43,992 nt of DNA from a virus: the IMG/VR virus record IMGVR_UViG_3300014501_001246, positions 1-43,992 of that record. The stretch is one strand, 5' to 3'. Every line of letters begins with the position of its first letter. Positions within the stretch are counted from its first letter, which is position 1. A program made the translations under genes and the position numbers. The notes beneath the pieces were generated by a model that worked only from the letters and a program-made list of their open reading frames with translations, ran no database searches and was not told the origin of the DNA. Below, piece by piece: positions 6,753 through 13,111 of this stretch.

Positions 6753-7082
6753 ATGATGAGCGAATACTGGATAATCACCTCGCACGAGTGCGAGCGGCAT
6801 ACGAGCCTCGACGAAGCGAAGCGCGGGCACGAGATGCTGCGCCGCTATCTGCCCGGCATCACCTTCACCATCCATCGCTGCAAGGCCTCGCTGCATTCGG
6901 CGCACCATTTCACCAAGCTGGTGGATTTGCTGCGCGACATCGTGAAGGACGGGTTCACACCGGAAAACCGGGACCGCGCGACGATTCTGCTGCAAACCAT
7001 CAAGAACCGTAGCGAAATGCCTGTCTCGCCCAACGCGCCGCCGGAATTCAAACCGCTGCCATTCAAGCGGAGAACCGCATGA
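6753..7082 (+). CDS. hypothetical protein, 109 aa
   Basis: ATGATG at 6753/6756 with GGATGGGG upstream. Begins MMSEYWIITSHECERHTSL; the first 45 residues look like a small alpha/beta domain (DEAKRGHEMLRRYLPGITFT), followed by helices and a Pro-rich tail (PNAPPEFKPLPFKRR). No family recognised. Ends in an ATGA overlap with the next gene. Confidence 0.6.
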   Translation: MMSEYWIITSHECERHTSLDEAKRGHEMLRRYLPGITFTIHRCKASLHSAHHFTKLVDLLRDIVKDGFTPENRDRATILLQTIKNRSEMPVSPNAPPEFKPLPFKRRTA

Positions 7083-7720
7083 GCGTTCTCGGCGCGGTTC
7101 GGTTCAGCTGGGCGGAAGTGATAGATGCCCGCAAGGGTGCGCGCACGCAATTGCGCGGGGTGGCGTATGTCTACGATCCCGCGATCAGCAAGCGGAAGCT
7201 CTCGCTCCATGGCCGCGCCAGGCCCGGCGATCTCTTCTGGGTTGGCGAGCCGGTCACCCATTGGTGGGGGCAGCGGGACGAAACCCTTCAGGCCCGGGTG
7301 TTCTGCGCCGATCACGCGAGCTCGATAGGGCCGCGGCCGGAGCACCTGAAGAATCACTGGATGCGCTGCCGCAACATTCCGGAGCGCAACATGCGCCGCG
7401 CGGGTTCGCGCCTGACACTGGAAGTGACCGCGAACAGGCTCGAGCATCTGCACACCATCTCCGCCGCAGACGCCGAAGCCTCCGGTGTGCGCATGGAGAT
7501 GCGACAGGGCAGGCCGCATTACGCGACGGCCGGCCATCCCGAAGGCCATGGCATCACGCCGCAAGCCGCCTTCCTCGACCAATGGCGCCGGGCCCACGGA
7601 AAGATCAGCCTCGACGCCGATCCGGTTCTCGCGGTGGTTACGTTCCGGCTGATCGAAGCGAATGTGGATCAGTTGTGCCTTGGCGGCCGCACGGAAAACA
7701 AACAAAGGGTCGCGGCATGA
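7079..7720 (+). CDS. ASCH/PUA-like phage protein
   Basis: 213 residues. Layout resembles phage ASCH/PUA-fold proteins: an early FWVGEPVTHWW strand, an Arg-rich IPERNMRRAGSRLTLEVTAN segment, the HTISAADAEASGV motif ('ITxADAxAEGV' in relatives), AFLDQWRRAHG and a final strand DPVLAVVTFRLIEANV. The family is thought to bind nucleic acid or nucleotides; some members are annotated as morphogenetic proteins. Family call is by motif order, so moderate. Overlaps both neighbours. Confidence 0.6.
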   Translation: MSVLGAVRFSWAEVIDARKGARTQLRGVAYVYDPAISKRKLSLHGRARPGDLFWVGEPVTHWWGQRDETLQARVFCADHASSIGPRPEHLKNHWMRCRNIPERNMRRAGSRLTLEVTANRLEHLHTISAADAEASGVRMEMRQGRPHYATAGHPEGHGITPQAAFLDQWRRAHGKISLDADPVLAVVTFRLIEANVDQLCLGGRTENKQRVAA

Positions 7721-7920
7721 GGTTCACACCCTTCATACATCGCGACGGCGGCACGTTCGGGCTTTGGTGGGGCGACGGGCTCAGCCTCCATCTCTACCGG
7801 GGCTTTGCGCATCACAGTTTCACGCTGCGCCTTTGGCGCTGGCGCTTCAAAGTCACCCGCCACCTGGCCCCGCAAGGCTTCAGCAACCGCCTGGTGTGGA
7901 AAGCGTGGAGGGCGGCATGA
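7717..7920 (+). CDS. hypothetical aromatic-rich protein, 67 aa
   Basis: Starts MRFTPFIHRDGGTFGLWWGD. Extremely rich in Trp, Phe and Arg for its size (HSFTLRLWRWRFKVTRHLAP). ATGA overlaps at both ends. No transmembrane helix by eye; could be a small beta-sheet protein. Family unknown. Confidence 0.6.
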   Translation: MRFTPFIHRDGGTFGLWWGDGLSLHLYRGFAHHSFTLRLWRWRFKVTRHLAPQGFSNRLVWKAWRAA

Positions 7921-8318
7921 TCGTGTATGTCGGCACGCCCTTCACGAAGTTTCGGGGCGGCCTGGACGCGGCGTATCGCGTCGCGGTCACAGTCACCGCC
8001 AGGCTCACCGCCGCCGGCATCGCCGCCTATTCGCCGATCGTTCATACCTATCCGCTCTCGACGGCCGGCGCGCCTGATTATCTCGATCACGATTTCTGGC
8101 TGGCCGCAGATGTGCCTTTCATGGATGCAGCGGGTGCGCTTCTGATCGTCAAGGCGGAGGGCTGGGACGAGAGCTACGGCATCGCGATCGAGGCGCGACA
8201 CTTCCGCAAGGCACACAAGCCGGTGGTGCACGCCACGCCGGAAGAGATTGCCCACCCCGACTTTCCGCAATGGCTGCGCCAGCGTCTCGACGCGAAGGCC
8301 CGCGAGATGGCCGCATGA
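7917..8318 (+). CDS. DUF1937 family protein (deoxyribosyltransferase-like)
   Basis: 133 residues starting MIVYVGTPFTKFRGGLDAAY, matching DUF1937, a relative of nucleoside 2-deoxyribosyltransferases. Conserved parts: the GTPFTKF loop, AYSPIVHTYPL, FMDAAGALLIVKAEGWDES and SYGIAIEARHFRKAHKPV. In the related enzymes the WxxSxG(xx)xE segment holds the catalytic Glu, here in ESYGIAIE. Possible role in nucleotide metabolism or modified nucleotides; unproven for DUF1937. Confidence 0.8.
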   Translation: MIVYVGTPFTKFRGGLDAAYRVAVTVTARLTAAGIAAYSPIVHTYPLSTAGAPDYLDHDFWLAADVPFMDAAGALLIVKAEGWDESYGIAIEARHFRKAHKPVVHATPEEIAHPDFPQWLRQRLDAKAREMAA

Positions 8319-8530
8319 CCGTGCGGGGCTTCTACGCAGCCTGTACGCTCGATCACACACCGAGCGGACGCAAATCCCGCGCCACACCCATGCATCCCTG
8401 CCAGGGCGGCTGTGGCGGCGATGTGAAGGCGGGGAGCAAACGCTGCCCGCCGTGCTCCGACATCGCGCAGCAGGAGAACCGGAGGATCAGGAACGGGGTC
8501 AACCGTGCGCGCGGAAGGGTGGCGGCATGA
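8315..8530 (+). CDS. small Cys-rich (zinc-binding) protein, 71 aa
   Basis: From ATG 8315 overlapping the previous stop. Contains CQGGCGGDVKAGSKRCPPC, an apparent CxxxC-x11-CxxC zinc-binding module, followed by a basic tail. A similar small Cys-rich protein follows the replication gene at 10845. Function unknown; size and charge suggest nucleic-acid or protein binding. Confidence 0.6.
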   Translation: MTVRGFYAACTLDHTPSGRKSRATPMHPCQGGCGGDVKAGSKRCPPCSDIAQQENRRIRNGVNRARGRVAA

Positions 8531-9153
8531 CAGCAAACAAGAAACGCAAGGATGCGCATCTCTGGGCCCGTGACCCGGACGATTGGTATGTCGAGCCGCG
8601 CTGGTGCAGCCAGGGCCTTTTCGCGGTCGAACTGTTCCAAGGCAACATCTGGGATCCGGCTTGCGGCTCCGGCCGAATTCTCGATGCGGCCCGCTGCGCC
8701 GGTCACGACACCTACGGGATGGATATCCGGGACCGGCTTAGACGTCCGGACCATGTCTTCGTGCAAGGCGATTTCCTCGCCGCTGAAGAACTCGCGCCGC
8801 ACAATATTGTCACCAATCCGCCTTATCTGCACGCGGACGCGTTTGCAGCGGCGTGTCTGCGCCGGGCGCGCCGGAAGGTTGCGTTGCTCCTGCGCGCACA
8901 ATGGGCGAACGCGGGCACGCGATCGCGCTGGTTGGAAAGCCTGCCGCTGCGCCGCGTTCTGGTGATTACACCGCGACCGTCTATGCCCCCCGGCGCCGTC
9001 ATCCTCGCGAATGGCGGCAAAGACCCATCCGGCGGCCTTCAGGATTACGCCTGGTACATCTTCGAGAGGGACTACACCGGCAATCCGGAATTCGGATGGT
9101 GCAGACGCCCCGATAAATCGAACGCGTCCCGTCTCATGGCGGAGGCCGCATGA
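8527..9153 (+). CDS. DNA adenine N6-methyltransferase-like protein
   Basis: 208 residues. AdoMet-binding motif I is DPACGSG (43-49) and the catalytic motif IV is NPPY (97-100), both intact, the set used by N6-adenine DNA methyltransferases. MDIRD (65-69) fits motif II. The C-terminal half holds PSMPPGAVILANGGKDPSGG and YAWYIFERD, common in compact phage methyltransferases. No partner restriction gene is visible, so it is an orphan enzyme that may shield phage DNA or alter gene control. Overlaps both neighbours by ATGA. Confidence 0.85.
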   Translation: MTANKKRKDAHLWARDPDDWYVEPRWCSQGLFAVELFQGNIWDPACGSGRILDAARCAGHDTYGMDIRDRLRRPDHVFVQGDFLAAEELAPHNIVTNPPYLHADAFAAACLRRARRKVALLLRAQWANAGTRSRWLESLPLRRVLVITPRPSMPPGAVILANGGKDPSGGLQDYAWYIFERDYTGNPEFGWCRRPDKSNASRLMAEAA

Positions 9154-9575
9154 CCTCGCTCTTCGAGATCGAATTTACGTCATCTGATCTGGAAATAACC
9201 AGCATCACGATCGAAGGAGAACGCACGACAATCAGGGTCGGTAGAGCGTTGTGCTCTATTACGCCAGCGGAAGTCCGCGCCGAACTATCGTTCAAAGAAA
9301 CAGAAAACCCTCAATCACAATTCCCAGCGCCTGCGGAGACGGGTGCACCAATCGCCGATGTGGAGTCGATCACAACCACGATGGGCTGTGACGACGCCGA
9401 CCACGCCGGCGATGTCTCCAACGGGGTGAAGCGTCTGGCACCGGAACCAGCGCCGGAGATGGCGGAGGCGCGTGGAAGTTCCTCCGCCATCGACGTTACG
9501 CGGGAGGATAATTTCGAGATTCCCGCGTTCCTTCGCCGCCCTCAACCGCAACGCGAGCGGCGCGAGGCGGCATGA
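9150..9575 (+). CDS. unknown protein with FtsZ-tail-like C-terminus
   Basis: 141 residues. N-terminal 45 residues alternate charged and hydrophobic (small beta domain), residues about 50-118 are acidic, Pro/Ala-rich and probably disordered, and the end reads DNFEIPAFLRRPQPQRERR (IPAFLRR at 124-130). This closely matches the conserved C-terminal peptide of FtsZ (E. coli: DYLDIPAFLRKQ), which docks FtsA, ZipA, MinC and others. As in FtsZ, it is the tip of a disordered tail. A role as competitor in cell division is inferred. The rest shows no FtsZ homology. Confidence 0.7.
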   Translation: MTSLFEIEFTSSDLEITSITIEGERTTIRVGRALCSITPAEVRAELSFKETENPQSQFPAPAETGAPIADVESITTTMGCDDADHAGDVSNGVKRLAPEPAPEMAEARGSSSAIDVTREDNFEIPAFLRRPQPQRERREAA

Positions 9576-9772
9576 GCGCGCTGAAACCCGGCGACGTGGT
9601 TCGCGAACGCGGCACGCTCTGGCCGCTGATGACGATCGCGCGCGTTTCCACCGCGATCACCAACCATCTTTGCTTCGAGTGCGTGTTCACCAATCCGCAA
9701 GGACGCGCGATCACACGCCGCTTCGTTGCCGAGCATCTGGAGGCTTATCAGCCAAAGGCGGCGGCGAGATGA
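9572..9772 (+). CDS. YodC/DUF2158-like small protein
   Basis: 66 residues starting MSALKPGDVVRERGTLWPLM, then TIARVSTAITNHLCFECVFT and RRFVAEHLEAYQP. The 'KPGDVV-(x)-GPLMTV-(x)-CxWF' layout is that of DUF2158/YodC-type SH3-like proteins; similarity is by pattern only. ATGA overlaps at both ends. Function unknown. Confidence 0.55.
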   Translation: MSALKPGDVVRERGTLWPLMTIARVSTAITNHLCFECVFTNPQGRAITRRFVAEHLEAYQPKAAAR

Positions 9773-10848
9773 GCGCGCGCAAACGTCCGAAGGGCAGCTA
9801 TCGCTATTCGATCGTACCGGCTGGGGCAATCACGGATCCCGACATCACGCCGCGCGATCTTCAGGTGCTCTGTCTTCTCGGCCGCCATGCCAACGATCAT
9901 GGCTGGTGTCGTCGAAGCCAGGTGACAATGGGCGAAGAACTCAATTGCGACCGCCGCACCGTGCAGCGAGCGCTCGACCGGCTGGTGGAGGCCGGCTATG
10001 TGCAGCAGAAGGCGGAAGGTCGCGGCAATATTCCTCCGCCAGGCCAAAACGAGCAGCCTTTTGCGGCGCATTCCTATCGCGTGCTGCTCGATCTGGATGG
10101 TGAGGACGAGCGCGCGACAGGTGCGCAAAATTGCGCAGGGGAGGTGCGCACCGATGCGCACGGGGTGCGCGCCAATGATGCGCACGGGGTGCGCACATCA
10201 TGCGCACCCTTAACAGAACATACACTTTGTGAAGATACCCCTTGTGAACAAACACAACGCGCGCGCGAGGAACCGGCTGCGCCGGATCAGGACCAGAAAA
10301 ATTCAGCCAGAAGCGTCTTTGACGAGCGTATCTGGCCTGAGTTCCTACGCTGCCCGGGATTTTCCCGCGAGAACATGCCGAAAGCTACGGCACGGCGTGC
10401 ATTCGAGAACCTCAAGCCACCGATTCCGCAGACCGGGCAGATGGTCGATTGCATCCGCGGCTATTCGAGATGGCTCGCGGCGCAGAACGCGAAGCGAAAG
10501 CCGAACGACCCGTTCCCGATGGCGCATCCATCGACCTGGCTGCATCAACGGCGCTTTGAGGGATTTCTTGAGATCGCTGCAGAAGGTGCTGCGAAAGCCG
10601 CAATCAGCGCCAAACTGTCCGAAAAGCTCGAAGGCGATCACGCTCTGATCGCCAAGGAATTTGGCACAGCGGTCTACGAAAAATGGTTTGCAGGCGCGGA
10701 TATCTCGCGAGGTCCGCCGTTTGTCATCACCACCGATAGTGATTTCAAGCGAAACTGGATTTCCACACACTTCGGCGGGCGGCTGCGGCGCCTTTTCAGA
10801 ATCGACGTCATCGGCATCGAACTCAGGCGAGCGGAGAAGGCGGCGTGA
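9769..10848 (+). CDS. replication initiator with winged-helix domain
   Basis: 359 residues from ATG 9769. Residues about 25-85 form a winged helix of the phage replisome-organiser type (DITPRDLQVLCLLGRHANDH, RSQVTMGEELNCDRRTVQRA, LDRLVEAGYVQ). The middle (about 115-185) is a low-conservation linker encoded by TGCGCA repeats. The C-terminal part (about 300-359) contains VYEKWFAGADISRG and FVITTDSDFKRNWISTHFGG, resembling DnaA N-terminal/DnaA-like helper domains, perhaps the contact for host helicase loading. Layout parallels lambda O, whose gene contains the origin. No helicase or loader gene is seen, so host DnaB is probably recruited. Confidence 0.78.
   Translation: MSARKRPKGSYRYSIVPAGAITDPDITPRDLQVLCLLGRHANDHGWCRRSQVTMGEELNCDRRTVQRALDRLVEAGYVQQKAEGRGNIPPPGQNEQPFAAHSYRVLLDLDGEDERATGAQNCAGEVRTDAHGVRANDAHGVRTSCAPLTEHTLCEDTPCEQTQRAREEPAAPDQDQKNSARSVFDERIWPEFLRCPGFSRENMPKATARRAFENLKPPIPQTGQMVDCIRGYSRWLAAQNAKRKPNDPFPMAHPSTWLHQRRFEGFLEIAAEGAAKAAISAKLSEKLEGDHALIAKEFGTAVYEKWFAGADISRGPPFVITTDSDFKRNWISTHFGGRLRRLFRIDVIGIELRRAEKAA
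10122..10206. repeat. TGCGCA iteron-like array, candidate origin
   Basis: Inside the replication gene, seven TGCGCA and one TGCGCG start at 10122, 10132, 10145, 10155, 10166, 10179, 10190 and 10201, i.e. every 10-13 bp, about one helical turn. A longer unit GATGCGCACGGGGTGCGC occurs twice (10153-10170 and 10177-10194). The next about 50 bp (10209-10260) are AT-richer than surroundings and could unwind. Same arrangement as lambda ori within O. Origin function is inferred. Confidence 0.65.
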
Positions 10849-11066
10849 TTGTTTCACATGAAACAGGAAATGTAACTGTAACGCGGCAGGCGCCGGGACG
10901 GCGACCATATCGACGCCACGCGCGCGGCACTTGCAGCACCTGTCACACCCGACCGCGAGCGAAAGGACAATCGCGCTGTCTGATTTGCGCCGCTTCGTAC
11001 ATGCGCTCACAGCGCGCCAAATCAAAAATCAAGGGGCACAATGGGCAAGAGCACGGGGAAGCCTGA
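10845..11066 (+). CDS. small zinc-ribbon-like protein, 73 aa
   Basis: GTG start at 10845 overlapping the TGA of the replication gene (GTGA). Basic protein with CSTCHTRPRAKGQSRCLICA, a CxxC-x11-CxxC metal-binding pattern, and a Lys/Arg/Ser tail. The start region coincides with a parS-like sequence, so codons 2-7 are constrained by it. Probably nucleic-acid binding; function unknown. Overlaps the next gene by 26 bp. Confidence 0.55.
   Translation: MIVSHETGNVTVTRQAPGRRPYRRHARGTCSTCHTRPRAKGQSRCLICAASYMRSQRAKSKIKGHNGQEHGEA
10850..10865. other. parS-like 16-mer
   Basis: TGTTTCACATGAAACA differs from the bacterial ParB-binding site TGTTTCACGTGAAACA at one base, in the central CACGTG. It lies at the 3' edge of the replication gene. 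Chance occurrence of a one-mismatch match in a window of this size is well below one in a hundred. Loss of the central palindromic step may weaken ParB binding. No phage parA/parB gene is visible. Confidence 0.5.
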
Positions 11067-11607
11067 ACGGGCGCGGCGCGATAGGATTGTCGAGCGTGAG
11101 CCTGGGCACGACGGCGAAAAGCCGGAATTTATGACGGCTGCGGACTATCCGGATGTCTACGTCGAAGGCAAACGCGAGCCCGTCGACGGTCCGCAAAACA
11201 TCAATATCGACCGCGTCGAATGGATGTTTCATCACGGGCAGATCAGCCAGCGCCAAGCCGCCGCTGCGCGGCGCCTGGAGGAAGATTGGCAAAAGGCGCT
11301 GATCAATCCCGTTGCATCGAGCGTGATGGTTGGTGCCGGCGGCGCGTCGCAACTGCCAAATGACGCGAAATGCGACGCCATGAAGCGCCACGGCGCGGCG
11401 CGCAAGGCGCTCGGCTATGACTGGAAGTTGGTCGATCTGGTGGTACATGGGCGATTGACGATCGTCCAGGCCGCGCGCGTCCTTAAATTGCATCACCAGA
11501 AAGCATCCGGCCAGTTTGGCAGCGCGCTCCACCACCTCGCCGATCACTATGGCTTCCCGCGGGACCAAAATGTTGGAGACACAAAAAATATTCGCGCAGC
11601 ATCTTGA
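11041..11607 (+). CDS. putative early/late regulator, 188 aa
   Basis: ATG 11041 follows AAGGGG. N-terminus basic; middle INIDRVEWMFHHGQISQRQA then RRLEEDWQKALINP; C-terminal LTIVQAARVLKLHHQKASGQ and FGSALHHLADHYGF, a helix-turn-helix-like ending similar to DUF6456-type domains in Alphaproteobacteria. It is the last early gene before the packaging module, the position of late activators or antiterminators in many phages. That role is a guess from position. Followed by an 80-bp gap. Confidence 0.55.
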   Translation: MGKSTGKPERARRDRIVEREPGHDGEKPEFMTAADYPDVYVEGKREPVDGPQNINIDRVEWMFHHGQISQRQAAAARRLEEDWQKALINPVASSVMVGAGGASQLPNDAKCDAMKRHGAARKALGYDWKLVDLVVHGRLTIVQAARVLKLHHQKASGQFGSALHHLADHYGFPRDQNVGDTKNIRAAS

Positions 11608-11687
11608 CAGCATGTACAGCAGGGATGCATCAAAGTGTCAGGTCTGATTTTCGTCACTGACGCGCAGACCGATTCCCGGACAAGCTG
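11608..11687. promoter_or_regulatory. early/late intergenic region
   Basis: 80 bp between the last early gene and the first morphogenesis gene. It contains GGTCTG (11641-11646) and CAGACC (11665-11670), a 6-bp dyad with an 18-base loop, AT-richer than surroundings. No clear -35/-10 pair. A late promoter or regulator site is plausible by position only. Confidence 0.3.
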
Positions 11688-12422
11688 ATGCCTCTCTTCG
11701 TGCTGAGCGTGCGCTCAAACGTGCGCGAGATCGAGGGAAAGCTCGACGATCTGGGGCGAAAGCAACTGCCGTTCGCCGCTTCTCAGGCGGTCAATCGCCT
11801 CGCGCCGCAGGCCATCGCCGATCTCAAGATCGAGATGAGCCGCGTTTTCGACCGCCCGACGCCCTACACACTGAACGCATTCGCCTGGAAAAAGGCGACG
11901 AAGCGTTCGATGAGCGCGGAAATCTTCGCGCGCGACTTCGCCGGCAAGGGAACGCCGGGATGGAAGTATCTGACGCCGGAAGTGTTCGGCGGCGCGCGGG
12001 CGATGAAACGCTTCGAACGCGCTCTGGGCGCGAAGTTCGGTTCAGGCCAGAGCGTCCCGGGTCGCGGCGCTGATCTCAACCAGTACGGCAACATCAGCCA
12101 GGGACAGATCGAGAAACTGCTGACGGCGCTTGGCGCTGCCGACACGACCGCAGGCCATCGCTCCAACCGGCGCGGCCGTGGACGCGGCGCGCGACGCAGA
12201 GAGACTTACTTCGTCGCCCACTCCAAACAGGACGGTTCGATCCTCGGCATCTACAAGGTGGTGAGTGCCGGCCATGTCGAGCCGGTGCTGATCTTCCCGA
12301 AGCGTGCGCCCTCCTATCGCAAGCGCTTCCCCTACCGCGAGACGGCAGAGAAGAGCTTCGCCACCAACAAGGACGCCTACTTTACACAGGCGCTCAAAGA
12401 CGCCATCGCGACGGCGAAATAA
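11688..12422 (+). CDS. conserved phage protein near terminase, 244 aa
   Basis: Begins MPLFVLSVRSNVREIEGKLD, then RKQLPFAASQAVNRLAPQAI and SRVFDRPTPYTLNAFAWKKA, followed by TPGWKYLTPEVFGGARAMKR. Further on come ADLNQYGNISQGQIEKLL, an Arg-rich loop, and a C-terminal VEPVLIFPKRAPSYRKRFPY. I recognise this as a family common in proteobacterial phages with no agreed function. Members usually lie near head-tail or terminase genes. It may be a minor structural or connector-type protein. Full length. Confidence 0.65.
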   Translation: MPLFVLSVRSNVREIEGKLDDLGRKQLPFAASQAVNRLAPQAIADLKIEMSRVFDRPTPYTLNAFAWKKATKRSMSAEIFARDFAGKGTPGWKYLTPEVFGGARAMKRFERALGAKFGSGQSVPGRGADLNQYGNISQGQIEKLLTALGAADTTAGHRSNRRGRGRGARRRETYFVAHSKQDGSILGIYKVVSAGHVEPVLIFPKRAPSYRKRFPYRETAEKSFATNKDAYFTQALKDAIATAK

Positions 12423-12515
12423 TCACCATCGCGAGCCATGCAATCCGCGCGGGTCCTTCCCCTAAGCCTTGCACGGCACGGGCAATTCGTACCGCGCTGT
12501 TTGTGAGTGGCGGCG

Positions 12516-12557
12516 GTGTAAATACCGTTTACACGGGAGCGTGAAGGTTTACACGGG
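12516..12557. promoter_or_regulatory. GTTTACACGGG repeats upstream of small terminase
   Basis: GTGTAAATACCGTTTACAC (12516-12534) is an inverted repeat with 7-bp arms. GTTTACACGGG occurs at 12527-12537 and again at 12547-12557, the second copy touching the GTG start of the small terminase gene; GTGAAGG at 12541 continues a degenerate second dyad. In lambda-type phages the small terminase binds repeated sites next to cos beside its own gene. These repeats are candidates for such sites or for an autoregulatory operator. Confidence 0.55.
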
Positions 12558-13111
12558 TGGGCGCTACCGGAACGGTTGGGAAGAAGGAATTGGCCGCCGC
12601 GCTCGAATGGTCGCGGCCGACGCTCGACAAGAGACTGAAGACCGATCCGAAATTTCCGGTGGTTCGCCGCGGCGACCAGTCGGGCGGCTGGGCGTTCAGC
12701 ATCGAGCAGGTGCGGAGCTATCTCGCCGGCGGTAAGCCGAAGGCGATCGATCCGGCGCAGCTGCGCGATGTGGTGAAGGCGCCGCTGCCGGAGAAGCCGA
12801 CCAGGCGCTCGGCGCATCACGAAGGCGAGGCGACGGCGCGGCAGCGCAAGGACGATGCGGACGCCGGCCTTCGCGAGATCAAGCTCGCCCAACTTCGCGG
12901 CGAGGTGATCGACCGCGAGGAAATTCGTCAGGTTTTCAGCGAAGCGTTCGCACAGCTCGGCAACGATCTGGATGCGTTGCCGGAAAGCATCGTCAAGCGC
13001 CACGATCTCCCGGACGCTGCGATCCCGGACATTCGCAAACAGGTCGATGACGCGCGCACCGCGATGGTTCGCAATCTGCTTGAGTTTCTCGCGGATCAGC
13101 CGGCGGCATAA
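12557..13111 (+). CDS. terminase small subunit (Nu1-like)
   Basis: 184 residues from GTG 12557. The N-terminal winged helix-turn-helix (VGKKELAAALEWSRPTLDKR) with a tip RRGDQSGGWAFSIEQVRSYL resembles the DNA-recognition domain of lambda gpNu1. The C-terminal two-thirds is helical and charged (IKLAQLRGEVIDREEIRQVF) and should bind the large subunit. Its stop overlaps the ATG of the large terminase. Recognises phage DNA and delivers it to the motor. Confidence 0.8.
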   Translation: MGATGTVGKKELAAALEWSRPTLDKRLKTDPKFPVVRRGDQSGGWAFSIEQVRSYLAGGKPKAIDPAQLRDVVKAPLPEKPTRRSAHHEGEATARQRKDDADAGLREIKLAQLRGEVIDREEIRQVFSEAFAQLGNDLDALPESIVKRHDLPDAAIPDIRKQVDDARTAMVRNLLEFLADQPAA

